This document shows positions 25,837 to 35,316 of a stretch of 64,000 nucleotides of DNA, one piece after another (the first letter of the stretch is position 1; every line of letters starts with the position of its first letter). A program made the translations under genes and the position numbers. The stretch spans positions 8,949-72,948 of the forward strand of contig NZ_LMFP01000010.1 in the NCBI RefSeq assembly GCF_001426885.1. The letters are read 5' to 3'. Origin of the DNA: Pelomonas sp. Root1444. Lineage in GTDB: Bacteria > Pseudomonadota > Gammaproteobacteria > Burkholderiales > Burkholderiaceae_C. The notes under the pieces were generated by a model, which was not told the DNA's origin, did not search any database, and saw only the letters and a program-made list of their open reading frames with translations.

Positions 25837-28203
25837 ATGAGCCTGCTGGACAAGATGAGGGGAAAGTCCGAAGCCGATGCGCTGCCGCTGTCAGCGAGGG
25901 AAGGCGTCGATACGACCATCGACTCGCAACCCGGTGCTTTCGACACGACGCGTACCGCCGATTCGACGCTTGCCGGCGTCGAGATGTCGACGCGCGCCGA
26001 GGCTTTCATGCGTGACGAGACGCCGTCCATCATCTCGCCCGCGGTGCCGACCGAGCCCGGCCCCAACAGCGAATTCCCGCCCAGCACGATCAACTTCGCG
26101 CCGACGACGCAGGCCGCCGACCCGACGATGTTGCCGCCGCAGCCCGCCACCGGCGCGGAGCAGCTCGGCGACCTGTTCGGCCGCCACCGCCAGCGTGTGC
26201 TGACCGGCCTGGTCGCACTGGGCATCCTGGGTACGGCGTTTTCCGTCTTCCTGGTGTTGAACAGTTCCAACCGCAGCGCCGCACAGGTCCGCGCCACCGG
26301 CCAGGCGCTGATGCACTCGCAGCGGATGGCCAAGTCGGTGTCTGCCGCGCTGGTGGGCAACCCGGCCGCGTTCGCGGAACTGCGCGAATCCGTCGGCACG
26401 CTGAGCGGCGTTGTCCACAACCTGCGTACGGGCGAGGGTGAACTGGCCGTCGCGCCGACGGGCGTGCAGCCGACGCTGGACACGCTGATGCCGCTGGTCG
26501 AGCGCGCCGAGAAGAACGGCAAGGTGGTGCAGGCCCAGGAAAAGATCCTGACGCAGGTTGGCCAGGCGCTGCGCGCCATCAACCGCCAATCCAGCGACCT
26601 GCTGGAATCCGCCGAGGCGGTGTCCTCGCAGGCCCTGCAGATCGGCGCCTCAGCGGGCGAGGTCTCGGCGGTCGGCCAGCTGGTCATGCTGACGCAGCGC
26701 ATCGGCAAGAGCGCCAACGAGTTCCTGACGCAGGAGGGCGTGAGCCCCGAGGCCGTCTTCCTGCTGGGCAAGGACTTGAACTCCTTCAAGCTGATCACCG
26801 AAGCGCTGATCAGTGGCAGCCCCGAGCTGCGCCTGAACGCCGCGCGTGACCCGCAGTTGAAGGAACGGCTGCAGACCTTGCTGAAGCAGTACGAGCAGAC
26901 CCGCACGCAGGCGTCGGCGATTCTGGGCAACCTGCAGGGCCTGGTGTCGGCGCGCGAGGCCCAGACAGCCATCCTGAACGACTCCGAGCCGCTGCGCAAA
27001 GGCCTGGAGCAGGCGGCTGCCGAGCTGGAAAAGTCCGGTGGCGCTGGCTGGGGCCTGATCCTCTTCCTGGTCGCGTCGCTCGCGGCCTTGGTGGGCGGTG
27101 CGATCGGTTTCCTGCGCCTCTTCGTTGCGGACCAGTCCGAACGCGCCGCGCTGGCGGAAGCCCAGCGTCGCGAAGCCGAGGCCCAGGAGCAGGAGGCCAA
27201 GCGCGTCAACGACGCCAACCAGGCCGCCATTCTGCGTTTGATGAACGAGCTGTCCACGGTTGCTGAAGGTGACCTGACGCAGCAGGCCACCGTGACCGAG
27301 GACATCACCGGTGCGATCGCCGACTCGGTGAACTACACGGTGGAAGAGCTGCGCAACCTGGTGGGCCAGGTGCAGGCCACGGCAGCCCGCGTGACGGACA
27401 CGACCGGCGCGGTCGACCAGACCTCGACCGACCTGCTGGCCGCGTCCAAGGAACAGCTGCACGAGATCCGTGCGACCGGCGAGGCGGTGCTGGGCATGGC
27501 CGGCCGAATCAACGACGTGTCGGCCCAGGCGCAGACGACCGCTGCGGTGGCGCGCCAGAGCCGCCAGGCCGCCGAGCAAGGCTTGGCCGCGATGCAGAAC
27601 AACATCGCCGGCATGAACGCCATCCGCGACTCCATCCAGGAGACCTCCAAGCGCATCAAGCGCCTGGGTGAGTCATCTCAGGAGATCGGCGAGATCACCG
27701 AGCTGATCTCGGACATTACCGAGCAGACCAACGTGCTGGCCTTGAACGCCGCCATCCAGGCCGCGTCGGCCGGCGAAGCGGGCCGCGGCTTCTCGGTCGT
27801 TGCGGAAGAAGTGCAGCGGCTGGCGGAACGCTCCGGCGATGCGACGCGGCGGATTGCCGCGCTGGTCAAGACCATTCAGACCGACACCCACGACGCCGTG
27901 GCCGCCATGGAGCGCTCGACGCGCGGCGTGGTGGAAGGTACCCAGCTGTCCGACGCCGCCGGCCGCGCGCTGGAAGACATCGACAACGTGTCGCGCCAGC
28001 TGGACGAGCTGATCGTGCGCATCTCGGCGCAAGCGCGCCAGGAAGCCGAATCCGCCAACGAGGTGGCTTCCAACATCCAGCACATTTTTGCGGTGACGGA
28101 GCAGACCTCCGAAGGCACGCGCTCCACGGCGCAGATGGTCCATGAGCTGTCGCGCTCGGCCGAGGCGCTGCGCGCGTCGGTGTCGCGATTCAAGGTCGCC
28201 TGA
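25837..28203 (+). CDS. pilJ: type IV pilus methyl-accepting chemotaxis protein PilJ
   Basis: Chemoreceptor of the Pil-Chp array, 788 aa. It has an unusual cytoplasmic Thr/Pro-rich N-terminal extension of about 120 residues before TM1 (about 124-146, 'VLTGLVALGILGTAFSVFLV'). A periplasmic PilJ-type region (about 147-400) contains two 'HSQRMAKS'/'LTQRIGKS' repeats. TM2 is at about 405-430, then HAMP. The methyl-accepting domain has its hairpin tip at about 630-665 ('EQTNVLALNAAIQAASAGEA', 'GRGFSVVAEEVQRLAERS'). Pseudomonas PilJ lacks such an N-terminal extension as I recall it. The ATG at 25837 has GGACGAGGGTGAG upstream. Confidence 0.94.
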   Translation: MSLLDKMRGKSEADALPLSAREGVDTTIDSQPGAFDTTRTADSTLAGVEMSTRAEAFMRDETPSIISPAVPTEPGPNSEFPPSTINFAPTTQAADPTMLPPQPATGAEQLGDLFGRHRQRVLTGLVALGILGTAFSVFLVLNSSNRSAAQVRATGQALMHSQRMAKSVSAALVGNPAAFAELRESVGTLSGVVHNLRTGEGELAVAPTGVQPTLDTLMPLVERAEKNGKVVQAQEKILTQVGQALRAINRQSSDLLESAEAVSSQALQIGASAGEVSAVGQLVMLTQRIGKSANEFLTQEGVSPEAVFLLGKDLNSFKLITEALISGSPELRLNAARDPQLKERLQTLLKQYEQTRTQASAILGNLQGLVSAREAQTAILNDSEPLRKGLEQAAAELEKSGGAGWGLILFLVASLAALVGGAIGFLRLFVADQSERAALAEAQRREAEAQEQEAKRVNDANQAAILRLMNELSTVAEGDLTQQATVTEDITGAIADSVNYTVEELRNLVGQVQATAARVTDTTGAVDQTSTDLLAASKEQLHEIRATGEAVLGMAGRINDVSAQAQTTAAVARQSRQAAEQGLAAMQNNIAGMNAIRDSIQETSKRIKRLGESSQEIGEITELISDITEQTNVLALNAAIQAASAGEAGRGFSVVAEEVQRLAERSGDATRRIAALVKTIQTDTHDAVAAMERSTRGVVEGTQLSDAAGRALEDIDNVSRQLDELIVRISAQARQEAESANEVASNIQHIFAVTEQTSEGTRSTAQMVHELSRSAEALRASVSRFKVA

Positions 28204-28239
28204 CATGGAGCCCCTCGCCCAGTCTTGCCGCGCTGGACA

Positions 28240-28307
28240 CGGGCAAGCCCGGTCGGTCCTCCCGGAGGACGGCGATACCTGCGGTATCGAACCGCAGGCA
28301 CATCGCC
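28240..28307 (+). repeat. three consecutive hairpins in the pilJ-chpA spacer
   Basis: In the 197-base gap: CGGGC-AA-GCCCG (28240-28251), TCCTCC-C-GGAGGA (28257-28269), and a compound hairpin GGCGAT…CCTGCGGT-atcga-ACCGCAGG…ATCGCC (28271-28307). No T run follows, so it is not a standard terminator. It may protect or process the mRNA, or be a REP-like element. Confidence 0.6.
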
Positions 28308-28400
28308 CAACGCGGTCCGGCTTGGGAGCGGCCCGGCGCTCGGCCCGCAACACCCACACTTCAGCCGTCGGCATGGCGCGCGGCGCTGTAAAGCACTGAT

Positions 28401-31400
28401 ATGGACAGCTCCCTGCGAGACTCCGAACTCCCGGCCGACCTCAGCCCACTGGCCTGGGTGCAGGAGGAACTGCGCCGCTCGCTGGAGTCGGTGCACAAGA
28501 CCCTGCGCCGCCTCGTGCGGGACGGCAGCGACAACCGGCTCACGGCCTTCGGTGCCGACGCCCAGCCCAGCCCGCCTTTGCAGCAGGCGGCCGCCCAGCT
28601 GCACCAGGTCAGCGGCGTGCTGTCGCTCGTCGGCCTGCCGGCCGGCGCTGCCGTGCTGCGCGCCGCCGAGACGGCCGTGGCCCGCCTGGCCGAGCACCCG
28701 CTGGAGGTCGATGCCAGCACCGTCGACGTCATCGAGCGCGCGGACTTCGCATTGCTCGCCTATGTCGCCCGCCTGCTGGCCGGCAACAAGACCTCGTCGC
28801 TCGCCCTCTACCCCGGCTACCGCGCCCTGCAGCAGCTCAACGGGGCCGAGCGCATCCACCCCGCCGACCTGTGGCCCTACGACTGGGCCTGGCGCTCCAT
28901 CCCGCTCGAATCCGGCGTGCTGCCGCGTTCGCCCGATGCCGTGCGTGCGCCCTTCGAAACCGCGCTGCTGCGCCAGATGCGCGAGCCCAGCTCCGCCCAT
29001 GCGGCCAACTTGTCCGGGCTGTGCGCCGGCCTCGCGGCCGCGCTGCCGGCCGGCACGTCGCGCACGCTGTGGCAACTCGCCGCCGCCGTCTTCGAAGGCC
29101 AGGCGCTGAAGCTGATCGGCAGCGATGCCTACACCAAGCGCCTGGGCTCCAAGCTGCTGCATGAGCTGCGCGTGCTCGGCCAGGGCGAGGTGTCCGAACG
29201 CCTCGCGCAGGACCTGCTGTTCTTCTGCGCCCAGTGCCGCCTCACCCAGGGCGCCGGGCCGCGCCTGCAGGCCGTGCACGAGGCCTACCGGCTGACCGAC
29301 GAGCAGGCCGGCGACTATGAAGACGCCAGCCTCGGCCGCATCGACCCCGCCTGGGTCACGCAGGCCAAGCGCCGTGTGCTGGCCGCCAAGGAAAGCTGGT
29401 CGAGCGCTGCCGAGGGTGACCAGCATCGCCTGACGGGCCTGGACGAGCAGTTCGCGGCCCTCGCCGACTCGCTGACGCGCCTGTTCCCGAGCGGCGAGGT
29501 GCTGGCGCAGACGCTGCAGCGCGCCATCGTGGCGACGCTGCGCTCGCGTGCCGCGCCCACGCCCGCGCTGGCGATGGAGGTGGCCACCAGCCTGCTCTAC
29601 GTCGAAGCCGCGCTGGAAGACGCCGCCTTCGACCAGCCCGAGCAGGCCGACCGCGTGCGCCGCCTGGCGCGCCGCGTGGAAGCCGTCGCCCATGGCCAGC
29701 CGGCCGAGCCGCTGGAAGACTGGATGGAGGACCTCTACCGCCGGGTCTCCGACCGCCAGACGCTGGGCAGCGTCGTGCACGAGCTGCGCGCCAGCCTGTC
29801 CGAGGTGGAGAAGCAGTGCGACGAGTATTTCCGCAACCCGACCCAGCGTGAGCTGCTGATCCCCGTGCCCGGCCAGTTGCAGGCCATGCGCGGCGTGCTC
29901 AGCGTGTTGGGCCTGGACCAGGCCGCACATGCCACCGTGCGCATGCGCGACGAGGTGGACGGCCTGGCCAGTACCGAGATCGATTTCGAGCGCGCCAGCG
30001 CCCGCGGTGCCTTCGAGCGCCTGGCCAACAACCTCGGCGCGCTGGGCTTCCTTATCGACATGTTGAGCGTGCAGCCGGCCTTGGCCAAGCGCATGTTCCA
30101 GTTCGACGAAGCCAGCGGCCGCCTGGACGCCGTCATGGGCCGCCGCGACGGCGCCGTCGAGCTGCCGAGCTTCGAAGCCAGCGGCTTCCACGTCGACCTG
30201 GGCGACGAATCGCCCGAAGGCGCGCCGGCGCATGAGCGGACGCAGCCGCTGCGTGTGGACCTGGCCACGCTGGACTTGCCCGACCTCAGCCTGCCCGACC
30301 TCGACCTGACCGAACCGGCCGCCGCACCACCTGCACCCGTGCGGGTCGCCCCGCTCGAGCCCAGCGTCGCGGACGACCCGGAAATGCGGGAGATCTTCCT
30401 GGAGGAGGCCGACGAGGTCATCGGCAACGCGCGCGCCGCGCTGGAGGCCCTGCGCGAGGAGCCGGCCGACCACGGGCAGCTCACCATCGTCCGCCGCGCC
30501 TTCCACACGCTCAAGGGCAGTGCCCGCATGGTGGGCCTGAACGATTTCGGCGAAGGCGCCTGGGCCTGTGAGCAGCTCTACAACGCCCGCCTGGCCGAGG
30601 CGCAGCCGCAGGCCGATGCGGCCCTGCTCGGCTTCACCGCCGAGGCGTTGGACTATCTCGCCCAGTGGCGCCAGCAGATCGCCGGTGCCGAGCCGGGCCA
30701 CAGCGTGTCCGACCCGCTGCGCCGCAGTGCCGACTCGCTGCGCCTGCAGGGCCAGCCATTGCCGCTGGACTGGCCGGCGGCCGCCGCCGCGCCCGCGATC
30801 GACCTGCCGCTGGAGGACGAGAACGAAGTCGAGGTCGAAGTCATCGATTTCGCCCCCACCGTTCCGGTCGACCCGGCGGCGGCCGACACGCAGCCGTTCG
30901 AACCTGCCTTCGTGCTGGAGCTTGCCGAGCCGGCGCCGCCGATCGCCGGCGTGCCCGACGAGATCACGCTGGATCTCGGCGCGCTGGTGCCGGCACACCC
31001 GCCCACCGAGCCGATGCCGCTGGCCGCGCCCGACGAGGAGACGCTGGCCAACTTCCGTCTCGAACTGGACCTGGACGAGCCGGTGCTCGCGCCGCCGCAG
31101 CCCGAACCCGGCGGCGAACCGCCCGCGCGGCCGGAGGAGACCACGTTGGTCCTTCCCGCGCTGGAACCCGCCGAACCTGAAGCGTTTGTGGCACCCGCCG
31201 TGCCCTCGCTGCACCTCGTCGAAACCGCGCCGCCGGAACCTGAGCCCGAGTTCTCGGACCCCGATGAAGGCTTCAAGCTCATCGGTCCGCTGCGCATCAG
31301 CATCGCGCTGTTCAACATCTTCCTGAACGAGGCCGACGAACTGTCGCGCAAGCTGTCCATCGGCCTGGCCGAATGGGCCGCCGACCTCAGCCAGCCCGTG

Positions 31401-34268
31401 CCGCAGAGCTGCGAGGTGCAGGCGCATGCGCTGGCCGGCAATGCCGGCACGGTGGGCTACGAGGACCTCTCCAGCCTGGCCCGCGAACTGGAGCACGCCC
31501 TGGGCCGCGCGCAGCGTGCGGCAGGCTTCGATGAGGCCGATGCCGAGCTTTTCGTGCGCGCCGCCGACGACATCCGTCGCCTGCTGCACCAGTTTGCCGC
31601 CGGCTTCCTGAAGCCCAACGACCCCGACGTTCTCAGCCGCCTGCACGCCTACCAGCCGCAGGAGGAATCCACCACGGCGAGCGCGGCGCTGGATGAACTG
31701 CCGGTACCGCAACTGCACGACGACACCCTGGTGGGGCATCTCGACGAAGTTCACCAGGACGCTCCGCCGACCGAGCCCGCCCCGCTGGCGGAGCCGGTCG
31801 AGCCGGCGCCAGTCGAACCCGAACCGGTGCTCGCCGCCGCCACACCGGCGGAACCCGAACCTGAGCCTGAGGCCGGCCTGCCGGACGCCATCGAGCCCGA
31901 GCTCTACCCGATCTTCGAAGAGGAAGGTCGCGACCTGCTGCAGCAGCTGCACGCCGCGCTGCGCGACTGGCTGGCCGACCCGGCCGACATGGGTCGCTCG
32001 GACGCCTGCATGCGGGCCCTGCACACGTTCAAGGGCGGCGCCCGTCTCGCCGGCGCCATGCGCCTGGGCGAGCAGGCCCACCACCTCGAATCCGCCATCG
32101 AAGCGCTGCTGCGCGCCGGCACCGCCGATATCGGCCAGGTGCAGGCGCTGCAGCATGACGGCGACGCGCTGGAGCAGGCCTTCGAGGCACTGGGTCGCAG
32201 TCTGAATGCGCCCGCTCCCGTGGCCGTGCCCGAGCCCAAGCCAGAGCCCAGGCCGGAGCCCGAGGCCAGGCCCGAACCGCTGGCCCGCTTCGCCAAGGCC
32301 GCTGCCGCGCCGGTCGCCGAGGAGGCCACGGCCGAGCCGGCCCGCGAGATCGACTGGAGCCGCTTCGCCGACGCTGCCGAGGTGGCGCCTGGCACCGAGA
32401 ACCTGGCCATCGGCCAGGCCCTGGTGCGCGTACGCGGCAGCCTGCTGGAACGCATGGCCACGCAGGCCGGGGAGGTCAGCATCCGCCGCGCGCGAATGGA
32501 GTCCGAGCTGGCCCAGATGAAGGGCGCGCTGCTCGATCTCGACGACAACCTGGAACGCCTGCGTGCCCAGCTGCGCGAGCTGGAGCTGCAGGCCGAAGCC
32601 CAGATGCACACCCAGCAGGAGCTGGCGCAGCAGGGCGGCCGCGAGTTCGACCCGCTGGAGTTCGACCGCTACACCCGCTTCCAGGAGCTGACCCGCATGC
32701 TGGCCGAGTCGGTCGGCGACGTGGCCACGCTCCAGCGCACGCTGAGCCGCAACGTGCAGACCGGCGAAGACGAGCTGGCCGCGCAATCGCGGCTGACACG
32801 CGAACTGCAGGACGACCTGCTGCGCACCCGCCTCGTCGACTTCGACAGCATCGGCGAACGCATGCACCGCGTCGTGCGCCAGGCGGCGCGCGACAGCGGC
32901 AAGCAGGTCAAGCTGGAGATCAGCGGCGGCCAGACCGAGCTGGACCGCTCGGTGCTGGAACGCACCGCGGGCGCCTTCGAGCATCTGCTGCGCAACAGCG
33001 TCGCCCACGGCATCGAGGCGCCCGAGGTGCGCGCGGCGGCGGGCAAGGACCCGGTCGGCACGCTGCGCATCGAGGTCAGCCAGCATGGCAACGAGGTGCT
33101 GCTGAACTTTGCGGACAACGGCGCCGGCCTCAACCTCGCCCGCATTCGCGAGCGTGGGCTGCAGCTGGGCCTGATCTCGGCGGACGCCGAGCCCGATGAC
33201 GCCCAGCTCAAGCGCCTGATCTTCGCGCCGGGCTTCTCCACGGCCAGCCAGATCACCGAGCTGAGCGGTCGCGGCATCGGCATGGACGTCGTCCGCGCCG
33301 AGGTCGGCACGCTGGGCGGCAGCATCGAGACCGCCTCGACGGCGGGGCAGGGCACCAGCTTCCTGCTGCGCCTGCCGCTGACGACGGCACTGACGCAGAT
33401 CGTGCTGCTCAAGAGCGGTGACCAGGTGGTCGCCGTGCCGGCGGCGCTGATGGAGTCGGTGCAGCGCGTGCCGGTCGACGTGGTGGAGACGGCCTACGCC
33501 ACGGGCAAGCTGCAGCACGGCGGCGCCGAGCTGCCGTTCTACTGGCTGGGTGGCCTGCTGGGCCACGGCGGTCGCGGCCACACGCACGGCCGCCATGCGC
33601 CCATCGTGCTGGTGCGCAGCGCCCAGGGCGCCCTGGCGCTGCACGTGGACGAAGTCGTCGGCAACCAGGAAGTCGTGGTCAAGAACCTCGGTGCGCAGCT
33701 CAACCGCGTGCCGGGCCTGGCGGGCATCAGCCTGCTGGCCTCGGGCGAGGTGGCGTTGATCTACAACGTCGTCGCGCTGGCCGACTGGTACGGCGTCGAC
33801 GCCCAGGCTCGCCTGGTGGCGGCCCATGCGCAGTCGCAGTCCGCCGCACCGGCGCCGGTCGTGCCGGTCATCGAGGAAACCGCGCAGGCACCTCTGGTGA
33901 TGGTGGTGGACGATTCGCTGACCGTGCGCCGCGTCACCCAGCGCCTGCTGGAGCGCGTGGGCTACCGCGTCTTGCTGGCGAAGGACGGTTTGGATGCGAT
34001 GGAGAAGCTGTCCGGCGACGAGCTGCCGTCGGTGGTGCTGTCCGACATCGAGATGCCGCGCATGGACGGCTTCGACCTCGTGCGCAACATGAGGGCCGAT
34101 TCGCGCCTGGCCGGGCTGCCGGTCATCATGATCACCTCGCGCATCGCGCAGAAGCACCGCGACTACGCGGCACAGCTCGGCGTGGATCACTACCTTGGCA
34201 AGCCCTATGACGAGGAGCAGGTACTGGCGCTGATCCGCCAGTACACGCAGGCCGCAGTGGTAGCCTGA
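28401..34268 (+). CDS. chpA: multi-Hpt hybrid CheA-type kinase ChpA/PilL
   Basis: Histidine kinase core of the Pil-Chp system, 1955 aa. Hpt domains with phospho-accepting His are visible at about H702 ('RRAFHTLKGSARMVG'), H1009 ('QAHALAGNAGTVGYEDL') and H1208 ('RALHTFKGGARLAG'). Two Hpt-like repeats lack the accepting His (near residue 65, 'LHQVSGVLSLVGLPAG', and near 495, 'QLQAMRGVLSVLGL'). Linkers are Pro/Glu-rich. Then come a coiled dimerisation region (about 1350-1450), HATPase (N box 'NSVAHGIEAPE' near 1532, 'GRGIGMDVV' near 1625), a CheW-like domain (about 1660-1800) and a receiver (about 1830-1955; phospho-Asp 1882 in 'LSDIEMPRMDG'). It phosphorylates PilG/PilH. ATG at 28401; the ribosome site is weak. 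The stop is 4 bases before the next gene. Confidence 0.95.
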   Translation: MDSSLRDSELPADLSPLAWVQEELRRSLESVHKTLRRLVRDGSDNRLTAFGADAQPSPPLQQAAAQLHQVSGVLSLVGLPAGAAVLRAAETAVARLAEHPLEVDASTVDVIERADFALLAYVARLLAGNKTSSLALYPGYRALQQLNGAERIHPADLWPYDWAWRSIPLESGVLPRSPDAVRAPFETALLRQMREPSSAHAANLSGLCAGLAAALPAGTSRTLWQLAAAVFEGQALKLIGSDAYTKRLGSKLLHELRVLGQGEVSERLAQDLLFFCAQCRLTQGAGPRLQAVHEAYRLTDEQAGDYEDASLGRIDPAWVTQAKRRVLAAKESWSSAAEGDQHRLTGLDEQFAALADSLTRLFPSGEVLAQTLQRAIVATLRSRAAPTPALAMEVATSLLYVEAALEDAAFDQPEQADRVRRLARRVEAVAHGQPAEPLEDWMEDLYRRVSDRQTLGSVVHELRASLSEVEKQCDEYFRNPTQRELLIPVPGQLQAMRGVLSVLGLDQAAHATVRMRDEVDGLASTEIDFERASARGAFERLANNLGALGFLIDMLSVQPALAKRMFQFDEASGRLDAVMGRRDGAVELPSFEASGFHVDLGDESPEGAPAHERTQPLRVDLATLDLPDLSLPDLDLTEPAAAPPAPVRVAPLEPSVADDPEMREIFLEEADEVIGNARAALEALREEPADHGQLTIVRRAFHTLKGSARMVGLNDFGEGAWACEQLYNARLAEAQPQADAALLGFTAEALDYLAQWRQQIAGAEPGHSVSDPLRRSADSLRLQGQPLPLDWPAAAAAPAIDLPLEDENEVEVEVIDFAPTVPVDPAAADTQPFEPAFVLELAEPAPPIAGVPDEITLDLGALVPAHPPTEPMPLAAPDEETLANFRLELDLDEPVLAPPQPEPGGEPPARPEETTLVLPALEPAEPEAFVAPAVPSLHLVETAPPEPEPEFSDPDEGFKLIGPLRISIALFNIFLNEADELSRKLSIGLAEWAADLSQPVPQSCEVQAHALAGNAGTVGYEDLSSLARELEHALGRAQRAAGFDEADAELFVRAADDIRRLLHQFAAGFLKPNDPDVLSRLHAYQPQEESTTASAALDELPVPQLHDDTLVGHLDEVHQDAPPTEPAPLAEPVEPAPVEPEPVLAAATPAEPEPEPEAGLPDAIEPELYPIFEEEGRDLLQQLHAALRDWLADPADMGRSDACMRALHTFKGGARLAGAMRLGEQAHHLESAIEALLRAGTADIGQVQALQHDGDALEQAFEALGRSLNAPAPVAVPEPKPEPRPEPEARPEPLARFAKAAAAPVAEEATAEPAREIDWSRFADAAEVAPGTENLAIGQALVRVRGSLLERMATQAGEVSIRRARMESELAQMKGALLDLDDNLERLRAQLRELELQAEAQMHTQQELAQQGGREFDPLEFDRYTRFQELTRMLAESVGDVATLQRTLSRNVQTGEDELAAQSRLTRELQDDLLRTRLVDFDSIGERMHRVVRQAARDSGKQVKLEISGGQTELDRSVLERTAGAFEHLLRNSVAHGIEAPEVRAAAGKDPVGTLRIEVSQHGNEVLLNFADNGAGLNLARIRERGLQLGLISADAEPDDAQLKRLIFAPGFSTASQITELSGRGIGMDVVRAEVGTLGGSIETASTAGQGTSFLLRLPLTTALTQIVLLKSGDQVVAVPAALMESVQRVPVDVVETAYATGKLQHGGAELPFYWLGGLLGHGGRGHTHGRHAPIVLVRSAQGALALHVDEVVGNQEVVVKNLGAQLNRVPGLAGISLLASGEVALIYNVVALADWYGVDAQARLVAAHAQSQSAAPAPVVPVIEETAQAPLVMVVDDSLTVRRVTQRLLERVGYRVLLAKDGLDAMEKLSGDELPSVVLSDIEMPRMDGFDLVRNMRADSRLAGLPVIMITSRIAQKHRDYAAQLGVDHYLGKPYDEEQVLALIRQYTQAAVVA

Positions 34269-34272
34269 CGGC

Positions 34273-35310
34273 ATGTCCCAGGTTGTCGATCATCTTGCCG
34301 AGCTCACCGGTTTCCGCGACCGTGACGTCATGGACGTCACGCTGGTCATGGCGTTGCGCGACCTGCTGGAGCCCGAGTCCGTCGCCATCTACCGCAGCGT
34401 CGGCGAACAGGGCGACGAGCGCTGGCTGACGCGCGCCCACCTGCGCGCCGGCGACGCGGTCGCGTCCGCCGACCCGCTGTGGGCCAAGCCCGACGCGCTG
34501 CCCAAGGTGGCGGACCATCCCTTGCGCCTGGAAGCGATGCGCAGCCGCAGCGTGACCCAGGTCGCGCAGGGCGGCCAGTGGCTCTACCTGTTCCCGATCG
34601 CAACCGACCGCGACGTCGTCGGCGTCATCGAGATCCTGTCCACACGCCGCCTGGGCACCGGCGCGCAGCGCATGGTCAGCAGCGTGCTGCGCATCTATCA
34701 CAACTTCCAGGGGCTGCTGGATTACTCCGAGCGCGACACGCTGACCGGCCTGCTCAATCGCAAGACCTTCGACGAGAGCTTCCTGAAGGTGCTTTCCGAG
34801 ATCCCGGTCAGGCCCGCGGTCCAGCACGAGGCCGAGGACCGCCGCCACGAGACGGCCACGCCGCATTACGTGCTCGGCGTCATCGACATCGACCACTTCA
34901 AGTCCGTCAACGATCGCTTCGGCCACCTGATCGGCGACGAGGTGCTGCTGCTGCTGTCGCGGCTGATGCGCGGCTCCTTCCGCTTCCACGACCTGCTCTA
35001 CCGCTTCGGCGGCGAGGAGTTCGTCGTGCTGATGCGCTGCGACGAGGAGATCCACGCCGGCGAAGCCTTCGAGCGGCTGCGCGTGAACACCGAGCGCTAC
35101 GCCTTCCCGCAGGTGGGCCGCATCACGGTCAGCATCGGCTTCACCGAAGTGCGGGCCGGGGATTCGCCGGCCGGCGCCTTCGAGCGCGCCGACAAGGCCG
35201 TCTACCACGCCAAAGGGCATGGCCGGAACCAGGTCCACAACTACGCGGCCCTGGTGGCCAGCGGCGTCATCAAGGAATCGACGCAGCAGAGCGACGTCGA
35301 GCTGTTCTGA
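34273..35310 (+). CDS. diguanylate cyclase (GGDEF) with N-terminal sensor-like region
   Basis: Makes cyclic di-GMP from GTP. The protein has 345 aa. Residues 1-150 form a GAF-like region ('LLEPESVAIYRSVGEQGDER', 'LYLFPIATDRDVVGVIEIL'). The GGDEF domain starts at 'DTLTGLLNRKTFDESF' (about 156). The active site is 'RFGGEEFVVLMR' near 250, with the substrate Asp in 'VIDIDHFKSVND'. An inhibitory I-site RxxD ('RFHD') lies five residues before GGEEF, so product feedback is likely. It begins 4 bases after chpA, pointing to co-transcription and a c-di-GMP link to pilus control. In Pseudomonas this position holds other chp genes. Confidence 0.94.
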   Translation: MSQVVDHLAELTGFRDRDVMDVTLVMALRDLLEPESVAIYRSVGEQGDERWLTRAHLRAGDAVASADPLWAKPDALPKVADHPLRLEAMRSRSVTQVAQGGQWLYLFPIATDRDVVGVIEILSTRRLGTGAQRMVSSVLRIYHNFQGLLDYSERDTLTGLLNRKTFDESFLKVLSEIPVRPAVQHEAEDRRHETATPHYVLGVIDIDHFKSVNDRFGHLIGDEVLLLLSRLMRGSFRFHDLLYRFGGEEFVVLMRCDEEIHAGEAFERLRVNTERYAFPQVGRITVSIGFTEVRAGDSPAGAFERADKAVYHAKGHGRNQVHNYAALVASGVIKESTQQSDVELF

Positions 35311-35316
35311 GCCCGC

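Noticed and set aside
27876-34274. A 2132-codon open frame on the minus strand opposite pilJ-chpA.
   Set aside because: It mirrors chpA codons in a G+C-rich genome; the peptide is a low-complexity Gln/Arg/Leu/Gly mix without domains, while chpA shows clear Hpt, HATPase, CheW and REC motifs.
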